Source of the DNA: Gammaproteobacteria bacterium | GTDB taxonomy: Bacteria; Pseudomonadota; Gammaproteobacteria; SZUA-229 | Assembly: GCA_024278435.1 (NCBI GenBank) | Contig: JAJRTD010000301.1 | Span: 1 to 6,281, forward strand | Direction of reading: 5' to 3' | DNA: 6,281 bases | The notes under the pieces: model-generated | Told to the model about the DNA's origin: nothing | What the model saw: the letters and a program-made list of their open reading frames with translations, nothing else | Database searches by the model: none | Part shown: one piece after another, positions 1 through 5,900 of the stretch | How the letters are laid out: each line of letters opens with the position of its first letter | How positions within the stretch are numbered: position 1 is the stretch's first letter | Made by a program: the position numbers and the translations under genes

Positions 1-612
1 AATACGGCCTATTTCTGTTGCCTCGCCGGTGGCGATGACTTCACCACGGCCCCGGCCGCGCAACACGATGGTACCGGCATAGGCGATATCGGCGCGATCA
101 CCCAGCGGCATGTCCGGCGTGCTGGAAAAAGCGGCATCTTTTCTTGCCGCCAGCGACTCACCGGTCAGCATGGATTCATCGACTTCCAGCTCCTGGCTTT
201 GCAGCAGTTTAAGATCGGCGGCGACCTTGTCACCGGACACCAGGAGAACGATATCACCCGGCACAATGTCAGCAGTATCAATCACCACCGGCTTGCCATC
301 ACGCAATACCGTGGCCCGATGCGGCACCATTTTTTCAAGACCGGAGGCCGCGCGCTCGGCGGCATATTCCTGCGCGGTACCGATTACCGCGTTTAAAAAC
401 AGCACCGCCATAATAAAGGCGCTGTTAATGGTCTGGCCCAGCCCAAAAGAAACAATGGCTGCAACCAGCAAAACATAGATAAACGGGCTTTTAAACTGGC
501 GGAAAAAAAACTTCAGTAAACCCGGACGTTCTGCCTCAGGTAACAGATTCGGGCCATAGGACTGCAGGCGACGCCGGGCTTCTGACTGGCTGAGGCCGGT
601 GAGGCGGTTCAT
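1..612 (-). CDS. P-type cation-transporting ATPase, N-terminal 204 residues (gene runs off the left edge)
   Basis: This is the start of an inner-membrane ATP-driven cation pump. The reading frame opens at the ATG at 612-610 and is still open at base 1, giving 204 of an expected roughly 850-900 residues. Residues 5-27 (GLSQSEARRRLQSYGPN and following) match the cation-ATPase N-terminal domain. Two hydrophobic helices follow at about 44-60 and 64-80. The actuator domain begins near residue 90, with PGD at 118-120 and the dephosphorylation motif LTGES at 149-153, including its conserved Glu152. The last residues (TGEATEIGRI) are the usual end of the actuator domain. The phosphorylation motif DKTGT and the ion-binding helices lie outside the window, so the transported ion cannot be read. 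The N-terminal domain and lack of heavy-metal-binding repeats favour a P2-like (calcium-type) pump, which is inference. An in-frame stop at 658-660 leaves 612 as the only ATG. Its ribosome-binding site is weak. It lies 58 bases downstream of the rhomboid gene. Confidence 0.93.
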   Translation of the reverse strand, partial: MNRLTGLSQSEARRRLQSYGPNLLPEAERPGLLKFFFRQFKSPFIYVLLVAAIVSFGLGQTINSAFIMAVLFLNAVIGTAQEYAAERAASGLEKMVPHRATVLRDGKPVVIDTADIVPGDIVLLVSGDKVAADLKLLQSQELEVDESMLTGESLAARKDAAFSSTPDMPLGDRADIAYAGTIVLRGRGRGEVIATGEATEIGRI

Positions 613-638
613 AACCTGACTGAAAGAATAATGAACAT

Positions 639-663
639 GATAAAAATAACCTGCTTGTTATTT
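639..663 (-). terminator. Weak AT-rich hairpin between the rhomboid and ATPase genes
   Basis: Bases 644-650 (AAATAAC) and 657-663 (GTTATTT) form a perfect 7-bp inverted repeat around a 6-base loop. On the minus strand it begins 7 bases after the rhomboid stop codon and is followed by a short T-rich tail. Only one GC pair is present, so the stem is weak. It could attenuate read-through into the ATPase gene or act merely as a 3' end signal. A chance AT-rich match is quite possible. Confidence 0.25.
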
Positions 664-670
664 ATTATGG

Positions 671-1312
671 TTACACCACTCGCGGCGGATGATTTTTCCA
701 GTAGTAAATCATCATGAAGCCAAAAAACATGCCGCCGAGATGGGCAAAATGTGCCACCCCGGCTTCCGTGCCGGTGACACCGAAGACCAGTTCAACCACA
801 CCATAGATGATAACAAACCATTTGGCTTTTATCGGCATCGGTGGAATAAGCAGGATCAGCACCTGGTTGGGGAAGAACAGACCGAATGCCAGCAAAACGC
901 CAAACACCCCGCCACTAGCGCCAATCGTCGGATAGTATTCGCCGGATATATCCAGTACCACAAGCTGTGTCAGGGCAGCGCCGATGACACAAACAAAATA
1001 GTAAACGGCAAAGGTTCTCGAACCCCACAGGTTTTCCAGGCCGACACCGAATAGCCAAAGGGCATACATATTCAGTAATAGATGAGTCACACTGCCATGC
1101 AGAAACGCATAGCTGATCAACTGCCAGAGCTTGAAGCCGTGCGGCATCGCGCCGGGGCTCTGCACAAAGTCCGGCGTCAACGGCCACAAGGCAAAACCAC
1201 CCAGCAGGAGGTTGGTAAACATGGGCTCAAACAGGAAAACAACAACGTTGGAAATCAGTAATAGTTTTATTACTGGCGGCAGCAGCGAATAGTGGTGACG
1301 GATACCTGGCAT
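671..1312 (-). CDS. Rhomboid family intramembrane serine protease
   Basis: This is a complete 213-residue polytopic inner-membrane protein of the rhomboid family, which cleaves transmembrane segments of other membrane proteins inside the bilayer. All the diagnostic motifs are visible. They are WQLISYAFLHGSVTHLLLN (63-81), with His72, His77 and oxyanion-site Asn81; GASGG (131-135), with the catalytic Ser133; and AHLGGMFFG (190-198), with the catalytic His191. About six membrane helices can be placed: 13-31, 62-90, 100-120, 131-147, 150-178 (includes a polar kink) and 186-205. There is no long cytoplasmic extension, so this is the minimal six-helix core. The start ATG at 1312-1310 gives the expected short N-terminus, but no clear ribosome-binding site precedes it. 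The substrate cannot be inferred from sequence. Downstream, 58 bases away, is the cation-pump gene on the same strand, so the two may be co-expressed. The family call is secure; the gene name is not. Confidence 0.95.
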   Translation of the reverse strand: MPGIRHHYSLLPPVIKLLLISNVVVFLFEPMFTNLLLGGFALWPLTPDFVQSPGAMPHGFKLWQLISYAFLHGSVTHLLLNMYALWLFGVGLENLWGSRTFAVYYFVCVIGAALTQLVVLDISGEYYPTIGASGGVFGVLLAFGLFFPNQVLILLIPPMPIKAKWFVIIYGVVELVFGVTGTEAGVAHFAHLGGMFFGFMMIYYWKNHPPRVV

Positions 1313-1344
1313 TAGATTATTTTAACCGGTGATTTTTATATCTA

Positions 1345-1420
1345 CATTCTGAACGTAGCGATAGCGTAATGGAAGAACCCTGTTAGCACTATCGGGCAGG
1401 TGTTAAGGATCCTTCTGCTT
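1345..1420. repeat. Decayed copy of a dispersed repeat (related to the copy at 1603-1739)
   Basis: The stretch starting CATTCTGAACGTAGCGAT and continuing to AATGGAAG (1345-1375) aligns with CATCCTGAACGAAGTCGAT to CATGGAAG at 1606-1636, with a few substitutions and single-base gaps. Both then reach a GGATCCT segment (1408-1414 here, 1672-1678 in the other copy) through a looser match around CTAT. This supports shared ancestry of two copies about 260 bases apart in the same orientation. Boundaries are approximate because the right half is strongly diverged. Confidence 0.5.
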
Positions 1421-1474
1421 ACTTATGCCGCCGTTATGTCATGCTCAGAAGACAGTAAATCCCATAAAAAATGC

Positions 1475-1555
1475 CACTGCTGTCCCGTTAACTGTTTTTT
1501 TATCAGCCCCATACCCGGCTGTATATGACCGTGCCGAGTTAACGCGACAGCAGTG
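1475..1555. mobile_element. 81-bp miniature inverted-repeat element with 9-bp target duplication
   Basis: The left arm 1475-1493 and the reverse complement of the right arm 1537-1555 match at 18 of 19 positions (CACTGCTGTC, then one C/G mismatch, then CGTTAACT). The exact sequence AAAAAATGC lies immediately outside both ends, at 1466-1474 and 1556-1564. This is the classic signature of a transposed element that duplicated 9 bases of target. The 43-base centre carries a T run and a small nested stem (CAGCC 1504-1508 with GGCTG 1517-1521), and no coding capacity. It is therefore a non-autonomous MITE-like element, or an insertion sequence reduced to its ends, mobilised in trans by a transposase not present here. 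Nine-base duplications occur in several insertion-sequence families, so I do not assign one. As a single strand it would fold into a long hairpin. Confidence 0.8.
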
Positions 1556-1585
1556 AAAAAATGCATAAAATAATCTAAGGACGGT

Positions 1586-1748
1586 CTGATTAATTGCAAC
1601 TTTGTCATCCTGAACGAAGTCGATCGTTACATGGAAGTAATTTAATAGACAATGCAGGAGCTATTGTCGAGGGATCCTGAACCGCTGTGTTATCAATGGG
1701 TTTCGGAGCACAGGATTCTTCGCTTCGCTCTGAATGACAATTAATCAG
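1586..1748. repeat. Dispersed palindromic repeat of the 'HSERSEES' type
   Basis: Two inverted ends face each other. TGTCATCCTGAACGAAG at 1603-1619 matches the reverse complement of 1723-1739 at 14 of 17 positions. Outside them an exact 11-bp inverted repeat, CTGATTAATTG (1586-1596) and CAATTAATCAG (1738-1748), extends the symmetry with a 6-base offset on the left. The right end read on the minus strand would translate as CHSERSEES, a spurious peptide I recognise from many bacterial genomes, where it marks a widespread intergenic repeat rather than a gene. The right boundary lies 7 bases beyond the cbpM stop codon, so on the cbpAM transcript this palindrome could act as a 3' stabilising or terminating structure. 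No T-run terminator is seen. Confidence 0.65.
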
Positions 1749-1755
1749 AGTTTCC

Positions 1756-2070
1756 TTAATCATTAAAACGTTGCAGGCGGGTACGCAGGGTTTCAATCTC
1801 ATCCAGTAACTGCAGGGCGAGCGCCGCACCGGCTGTGTTTACACCGAGGTCACGTTCCAGTCGCAGGACACAGCCGACACGGCGCAAACTAACACCGTGA
1901 AAACGCCAGTGCGCCGGGTCACCACCAAGCGGTTCAACTATACCCTCTTCAACTATTTCGATGACCCGGTCCGCCGGCACCCGGCAGGCCCGGCACAGGT
2001 CAGCCAGCGTCAGCTCCACGCTGTCTTCAAGCACTTCACCGGTTAATAGTGATAATACATCTTTGCTCAT
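1756..2070 (-). CDS. cbpM: Chaperone modulatory protein CbpM
   Basis: This is a 104-residue cytoplasmic protein, close to the roughly 100 residues of E. coli CbpM. CbpM binds the J domain of CbpA and blocks its co-chaperone activity and its interaction with DnaK. The sequence has the MerR-like winged-helix layout of the family: a helix-turn-helix-like segment LTLADLCRACRV (20-31), then EIVEEGIVEPLGG (38-50) and the WRF element (55-57). A charged helix RRVGCVLRLERDLGVN (63-78) follows, with a C-terminal helix (80-101) likely to pack or dimerise. The ATG at 2070-2068 lies 3 bases after the cbpA stop codon. A strong ribosome-binding site, GGGAG, precedes it by 8 bases inside the end of cbpA, which implies translational coupling. 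The partner gene directly upstream makes the assignment firm. Family members were once annotated as MerR-type regulators, and DNA binding is not expected. Confidence 0.92.
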   Translation of the reverse strand: MSKDVLSLLTGEVLEDSVELTLADLCRACRVPADRVIEIVEEGIVEPLGGDPAHWRFHGVSLRRVGCVLRLERDLGVNTAGAALALQLLDEIETLRTRLQRFND

Positions 2071-2073
2071 AAG

Positions 2074-3033
2074 CTAAACTCCCAGACTTGCACGTGGATT
2101 AAACGGCGCGGCTTTTTCCAGTTCACGGTAAGCCGCTTTGGCTGCTTCGGTGTCGGCAGGCGGCAGGGTAACCTGTATCACCACGTAAAAGTCACCGGCC
2201 GGATTCCCGGGAATGCCCTTGCCTTTAAGCCGCATCTTGCGGCCGGTGGATGAGTTCGCAGGGATCTTCATTTCAACCGCACCGTTCGGTGTCGGTACTT
2301 TAACGCTGGCACCCAGAGCGGCTTCCCATGGCGCCACCGGCAGATCAAGATACACATCCAGGCCTTCAACATGATAGAAAGGATGCTGACGGAATTCAAT
2401 TTCAAGGTACAGGTCACCGTGCTCACCCTTGCCGATGCCGGCACCGCCCTGCTTCGCCAGACGAATATGCTGGCCCTGGCGAACCCCTTTTGGAATGCGC
2501 ACATTCAGCGTGCGCTCTTTTAAATGCGGCCGGCCATCGGCACCCATCTCGCTGTGTTTCAGGGTAATGGTGCGGGTGGCGCCGTTAAAGGCGTCTTCCA
2601 GGTCAATGACAACTTTTGCATGGGTGTCTTCACCGCGGGCATGGTACTCACGTTGTGCCCGGCCGCCAAAGCCCTGGCTATAAGCACCGCCGCCACGGCC
2701 GAACAGGCTTTCAAAAAAGTCACTGAACTGCTCGGCATCGACATTGGTGTAACCACCGCCAGGGAATTCAAAGCCCTGGTCCCAGTCCGGTGGCGGACGG
2801 AAATCCTGACCGTCTTTCCAGCTGGCGCCCAGCTGGTCATAGGCAGTGCGTTTCTCCGGATCCTTGAGCACTTCGTAGGCCTCACCCACTTCCTTGAAAC
2901 GTGCTTCAGCATCCGGCTCTTTACTGACATCGGGATGATACTTGCGCGCCAGCTTCCGATAAGCCCGCTTGATCTCATCCTGGGTGGCGTCTCGTTTAAC
3001 GCCCATTATTTCGTAGTAGTCTTTAAATTCCAT
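2074..3033 (-). CDS. cbpA: DnaJ-like co-chaperone CbpA (curved-DNA-binding protein)
   Basis: CbpA is a class II J-protein that delivers substrates to DnaK and stimulates its ATPase; in E. coli it also binds curved DNA and is nucleoid-associated in stationary phase. The 319-residue product (E. coli CbpA is about 306) has an N-terminal J domain at 5-69 with the essential HPD at 33-35. A glycine/phenylalanine-rich linker follows at about 87-125, including the SDFFESLFG motif (104-112). Two beta-rich C-terminal substrate-binding domains run from about 137 to 300, with the IPKGVRQGQ stretch and the later [17 protein letters not shown] stretch. No CXXCXGXG zinc repeats are present, which separates it from DnaJ. 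The downstream cbpM confirms the name. The frame is closed by an upstream stop (3054-3052), so ATG 3033-3031 is the only start, although its ribosome-binding site is poor. A candidate promoter sits about 70-100 bases upstream. Confidence 0.95.
   Translation of the reverse strand: MEFKDYYEIMGVKRDATQDEIKRAYRKLARKYHPDVSKEPDAEARFKEVGEAYEVLKDPEKRTAYDQLGASWKDGQDFRPPPDWDQGFEFPGGGYTNVDAEQFSDFFESLFGRGGGAYSQGFGGRAQREYHARGEDTHAKVVIDLEDAFNGATRTITLKHSEMGADGRPHLKERTLNVRIPKGVRQGQHIRLAKQGGAGIGKGEHGDLYLEIEFRQHPFYHVEGLDVYLDLPVAPWEAALGASVKVPTPNGAVEMKIPANSSTGRKMRLKGKGIPGNPAGDFYVVIQVTLPPADTEAAKAAYRELEKAAPFNPRASLGV
2079..2083 (-). promoter_or_regulatory. Ribosome-binding site of cbpM inside cbpA
   Basis: On the minus strand GGGAG lies 8 bases before the cbpM ATG and overlaps the last codons of cbpA (Gly-Val-stop). 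It fixes the cbpM start and shows that ribosomes finishing cbpA are well placed to begin cbpM. Confidence 0.75.
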
Positions 3034-3102
3034 CGTGTTTTTAAAACCGGTTCAGTGATTTAGTTTTTTGCATCAGTCTGTACCCTATGATGCATACCAG
3101 TA

Positions 3103-3133
3103 ATTATATGGTGCCTGATCCTGCTGATTTCAA
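3103..3133 (-). promoter_or_regulatory. Candidate cbpAM promoter with sigma-70 and sigma-32 character
   Basis: On the minus strand TTGAAA (3133-3128) is followed after 14 bases by CACCATATA (3113-3105). This resembles the heat-shock sigma-32 pattern of TTGAAA, 12-15 bases, then CCCCATNTA. The same right element contains a perfect sigma-70 -10 hexamer TATAAT (3108-3103), 19 bases from TTGAAA, which is longer than ideal for sigma-70. Transcription would start near 3096 and give a leader of about 60 bases before the cbpA ATG. E. coli cbpA is known to depend on sigma-S and Lrp, so a heat-shock input would be a difference. Confidence 0.45.
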
Positions 3134-3171
3134 TAATACAAAACAATAAACCAGCTACACCACTAATATTC

Positions 3172-3246
3172 TTGATCTAGCTCCAGTAACCGGCTTTTAT
3201 ATCCCCATAGTAAGCCTTGTTCATGTTAAAACAATACCCATATACA
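3172..3246 (+). promoter_or_regulatory. Two weak ppsA promoter candidates
   Basis: The first is TTGATC (3172-3177), 17 bases, TTTTAT (3195-3200), with four of six consensus matches in each hexamer. The second is TTGTTC (3217-3222), 18 bases, TATACA (3241-3246). Either would leave a long ppsA leader of about 130-180 bases that includes the dyad at 3304-3344. Neither is strong enough to choose between them by eye. Confidence 0.25.
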
Positions 3247-3303
3247 GTAACAGGCAATATTTTTCATTTCCTTTATGCCTCATCAACCACCGGGGAAGTG
3301 AAC

Positions 3304-3344
3304 AGCGGTTCCTGCAGGCACAGGTTTAAATACCTGCAAACGCT
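3304..3344 (+). promoter_or_regulatory. Dyad in the ppsA leader
   Basis: GCAGG (3314-3318) pairs with CCTGC (3333-3337), and the outer AGCG (3304-3307) pairs with CGCT (3341-3344). TT (3309-3310) faces AA (3338-3339), with a small bulge at 3311-3313. Nested inside is an alternative repeat, CAGGT (3321-3325) with ACCTG (3332-3336) around six AT-only bases. The shape fits either an imperfect leader hairpin ending 43 bases before the ATG or a dyad operator for a regulator. No known operator is recognised. Confidence 0.35.
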
Positions 3345-3377
3345 ACACACCCTGTAAAACAGTGATATTCGTTACCC

Positions 3378-3381
3378 GGAG
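3378..3381 (+). promoter_or_regulatory. Ribosome-binding site that fixes the ppsA start
   Basis: GGAG lies 6 bases before the ATG at 3388. An in-frame TTG at 3382 directly abuts this site with no spacing, so it cannot be its start. The ATG at 3388 is therefore chosen and the protein begins MTAAKKYIRWF. Confidence 0.85.
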
Positions 3382-3387
3382 TTGCTT

Positions 3388-5808
3388 ATGACTGCTGCCA
3401 AAAAATACATTCGCTGGTTTAATGAACTGGGCATGGACGATGTGCCACTGGTTGGCGGCAAGAATGCCTCACTGGGGGAGATGTACCGTGAACTGACACC
3501 GGAAGGCATTATGGTTCCCAACGGATTTGCCATTACCGCTGAAGCCTACCGTGACATGCTGAGCGAAGCCGGTACCTGGGAAAAACTGAAAGCCACGCTG
3601 GACGGGCTTGACGCCGACGACATGGAAGATCTGGCCCGGCGCGGCGCCAGGGCACGTGCCATTATTTATGGCACCGCACTGCCGGCACGGCTGGAACAGG
3701 AACTCAGCGAAGCCTATCAGCAACTGCAAAAAGAATACGGCGACGAGTTAAGCGTTGCCGTGCGCTCCTCGGCAACGGCGGAAGACCTGCCCACGGCCAG
3801 TTTTGCCGGACAGCAGGAAACCTACCTGAACATTCGCGGTGAACACCATTTAATTGAGGCCTGCCATCGCTGCTTTGCCTCGCTGTTTACCGACCGCGCA
3901 ATTCACTACCGCATCGACCACGGCTTCGATCACTTTCAGGTCGCGCTGTCGATCGGCATTATGAAAATGGTGCGCTCCGACATTGCCTGCAGTGGTGTTA
4001 TGTTCTCACTGGACACCGAAACCGGTTTCCGTGACGTGGTATTTATTACCGGCGCCTGGGGCCTGGGTGAAAACGTGGTCCAGGGCGCGGTGGAACCGGA
4101 TGAATTTTACGTCCATAAACCGACATTTGAGCAGGGCCACCGCGCGGTGTTACGGCGCAACCTTGGCAGCAAACGCATCAAGATGGTGTATGCCACCGGC
4201 GGTGAGCAAAAGCAGATCCGCAACATGCAGGTTCCCGAAATTGATCGCAACCGTTTCTGCCTGGATGATGAGGACGTGCTCAGGCTGGCAGACTATGCCA
4301 TCAAGGTGGAACAGCATTACAGCAAACGGGCCGGGGAATCACGGCCCATGGATATGGAGTGGGCCAAAGACGGCATTGATGGCCAACTGTACATGGTACA
4401 GGCACGGCCGGAAACCGTGGAGTCACAGCTAAAGGAGAATGTTCTGCTGCGCTACCACCTGAAGCAGGAATCCGAAGTCCTCACCCATGGTTATGCCATT
4501 GGCACCAGGATCGCCAGCGGACGGGTGCGCTATATTCGCGATGTCAGCCATCTGCACCAGTTCCAGCCCGGTGAAGTGCTGGTCGCCGACACCACCACCC
4601 CGGACTGGGAGCCGGTAATGAAAGTGGCCGCAGCCATCGTCACCAATCACGGCGGACGCACCTGCCATGCCGCCATCGTCGCCCGCGAGCTGGGTATTCC
4701 GGCCGTGGTCGGTTGCCACAATGCCACTGAAACACTGAACGACAATGAAATGGTGACCATCTCCTGTGCCGGCGGCGATGAAGGCCGGGTTTATCGGGGC
4801 GAACTGGAATACGAAGTCATTGAAACCGACCTGTCTGACCTGCCACGGCCGCAAACAAAAATCATGATCAACCTGGGCAACCCGGACCTGGCATTTACCA
4901 CCCGCTTTCTGCCCAATGACGGTGTCGGCCTGGCGCGACTGGAATTTATTATCAACACCCACATCAAGGCTCACCCCATGGCCCTGCTACACCCGGAAAA
5001 AATTATCGACCGCGAAACCCGCGAAGCTGTCGAAAGCCTGTCCAGCGGTTACACCGATGGTGCCGATTATTTTGTACGCAAGCTGTCTGAAGGTGTGGGT
5101 ACGATTGCCGCTGCTTTCTGGCCGAAACCTGTCATCGTGCGCATGTCTGATTTCAAGACCGATGAATATGCCAGCCTGCTCGGCGGCCGTGATTTTGAAC
5201 CAGTGGAAGACAACCCGATGATCGGCTTTCGCGGCGCGGCGCGTTATACCCACCCGGCTTACACCGAAGGCTTTGCCCTTGAGTGCGCTGCCATGAAACG
5301 GGTGATCTCGGAAATGGGTCTGGCCAATGTCCGGCTGATGATTCCGTTCTGCCGACGCATAAATGAAGCCGAAAAAGTGCTGGCGGTGATGGCTGAAAAC
5401 GGACTGGTGCGCGGCGAAAACGGTCTTGAAATTTATGTCATGTGCGAGATCCCCAATAACGTCATCCTGATTGATGAATTCGCCAGACTGTTTGACGGCT
5501 TTTCCATCGGCTCCAATGACCTTACCCAGCTGACCCTTGGTGTGGATCGCAACTCGGAGATCGTCTCCTTTGACTTTGACGAGCGTGACGCCGGGGTCAA
5601 GCAGATGATAAAACTGGCGGTGGAAGGTGCGCGGCGCAACAACCGCCACTCCGGCTTATGCGGACAGGCACCTTCTGACTATCCGGAAATGGCGGAGTAC
5701 CTGGTTGAACTGGGTATTGATTCCATCAGCCTTAATCCCGATACTGTACTGGCAACCACACGGCAGATACTGGACGTTGAAAAAAAACTGAAAGAGAACC
5801 CGCGTTAG
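3388..5808 (+). CDS. ppsA: Phosphoenolpyruvate synthase (pyruvate, water dikinase)
   Basis: PpsA converts pyruvate, ATP and water to phosphoenolpyruvate, AMP and phosphate, the step that lets cells growing on pyruvate, lactate or similar carbon sources enter gluconeogenesis. The cytoplasmic product has 806 residues (E. coli PpsA has 792). Domain order is complete. An ATP-grasp pyruvate-phosphate-dikinase N-domain spans about 14-345, with VGGKNASLGE near its start, the RSSATAEDLP loop from Arg126, and QARPET at 338-343. The swivelling phosphohistidine domain spans about 375-455, with GGRTCHAAIVARELGIPAVV and the phosphorylated His427. The C-terminal TIM barrel (about 480-800) has CEIPNN (686-691), SIGSNDLTQL (706-715) and the catalytic-lid GLCGQAPSD with Cys758. 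All catalytic residues are present, so the enzyme should be active. It is divergent from cbpAM and has no ppsR neighbour here. The absence of a phosphotransferase linker separates it from enzyme I, and it is longer on the N-side than a rifampicin phosphotransferase would allow. Confidence 0.97.
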   Translation: MTAAKKYIRWFNELGMDDVPLVGGKNASLGEMYRELTPEGIMVPNGFAITAEAYRDMLSEAGTWEKLKATLDGLDADDMEDLARRGARARAIIYGTALPARLEQELSEAYQQLQKEYGDELSVAVRSSATAEDLPTASFAGQQETYLNIRGEHHLIEACHRCFASLFTDRAIHYRIDHGFDHFQVALSIGIMKMVRSDIACSGVMFSLDTETGFRDVVFITGAWGLGENVVQGAVEPDEFYVHKPTFEQGHRAVLRRNLGSKRIKMVYATGGEQKQIRNMQVPEIDRNRFCLDDEDVLRLADYAIKVEQHYSKRAGESRPMDMEWAKDGIDGQLYMVQARPETVESQLKENVLLRYHLKQESEVLTHGYAIGTRIASGRVRYIRDVSHLHQFQPGEVLVADTTTPDWEPVMKVAAAIVTNHGGRTCHAAIVARELGIPAVVGCHNATETLNDNEMVTISCAGGDEGRVYRGELEYEVIETDLSDLPRPQTKIMINLGNPDLAFTTRFLPNDGVGLARLEFIINTHIKAHPMALLHPEKIIDRETREAVESLSSGYTDGADYFVRKLSEGVGTIAAAFWPKPVIVRMSDFKTDEYASLLGGRDFEPVEDNPMIGFRGAARYTHPAYTEGFALECAAMKRVISEMGLANVRLMIPFCRRINEAEKVLAVMAENGLVRGENGLEIYVMCEIPNNVILIDEFARLFDGFSIGSNDLTQLTLGVDRNSEIVSFDFDERDAGVKQMIKLAVEGARRNNRHSGLCGQAPSDYPEMAEYLVELGIDSISLNPDTVLATTRQILDVEKKLKENPR

Positions 5809-5822
5809 TCGTTTTATCAACA

Positions 5823-5841
5823 GCAGCGTGCGCAACGCTGC
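5823..5841. terminator. Hairpin after ppsA, without a U tract
   Basis: GCAGCGT (5823-5829) and ACGCTGC (5835-5841) form a perfect 7-bp GC-rich stem around a 5-base loop, starting 14 bases after the ppsA stop codon. On the plus strand it is followed by an A run and not by T, so it is not a standard intrinsic terminator. It may mark the 3' end of the ppsA message or protect it, while allowing read-through into the next gene. Confidence 0.35.
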
Positions 5842-5900
5842 GGTAAAAAACAGAGACTATAAACAGGCTCAACCCGATAAATAAAAGAAGAGGGCACACT

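Larger units (their letters stand above)
1313..1755. other. Gene-free gap filled with repeats
   Basis: This 443-base stretch separates the rhomboid start from the cbpM stop. I find no convincing coding sequence. It is AT-richer than the flanking genes and contains a decayed dispersed repeat, an 81-bp miniature inverted-repeat element with flanking direct repeats, and a second, better preserved dispersed palindromic repeat, each listed separately. Any promoter for the rhomboid gene must lie in this gap; a TATAAA at 1340-1335 on the minus strand is the only obvious -10-like hexamer near the start, and it lacks a good -35 partner. Confidence 0.75.
3034..3387. other. Divergent control region between cbpA and ppsA
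   Basis: This 354-base gap contains no gene that I can support. It is AT-rich and must hold the promoters of both cbpAM (leftward) and ppsA (rightward). The cbpA promoter candidate (3103-3133), two weak ppsA promoter candidates (3172-3246), the leader dyad (3304-3344) and the ppsA ribosome-binding site (3378-3381) are listed separately. I see no Cra-type operator, no riboswitch that I recognise, and no ppsR gene (the PEP synthase regulatory kinase often found beside ppsA). Confidence 0.7.

Noticed and set aside
1335..1340. TATAAA on the minus strand as a rhomboid promoter -10 box.
   Set aside because: There is no acceptable -35 hexamer at 16-18 bases, and the stretch is AT-rich enough to give such a hexamer by chance.
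1475..1555. The inverted repeat with GTTAAC cores read as an integron attC recombination site.
   Set aside because: The core-site consensus (RYYYAAC and GTTRRRY) is not met at either arm, no cassette gene or integrase is present, and the exact 9-bp flanking duplication favours transposition.
1423..1608. A 61-codon open frame on the minus strand (begins MTKLQLIRPS).
   Set aside because: Its start codon lies in the end of the dispersed repeat and the frame runs through the whole miniature element and its flanking direct repeat. There is no ribosome-binding site, and the sequence is explained by repeats.
1605..1829. A 74-codon open frame on the minus strand containing CHSERSEES.
   Set aside because: This peptide string is the well-known spurious translation of an intergenic repeat, and its 5' part overlaps the 3' end of cbpM in another frame.
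2524..3063. A 179-codon open frame on the plus strand, antisense to cbpA.
   Set aside because: It is fully explained as the complement of the J-domain and linker region of cbpA, and it has no recognisable motif or ribosome-binding site.
3382..3387. TTG at 3382 as the ppsA start, adding two residues.
   Set aside because: It directly abuts the GGAG ribosome-binding site, leaving no spacing; the ATG at 3388 is 6 bases away and fits.
4987..5649. A 220-codon open frame antisense to ppsA.
   Set aside because: It lies wholly inside ppsA, whose sense frame carries all catalytic motifs. The antisense product resembles no family I know and is a codon-bias shadow.
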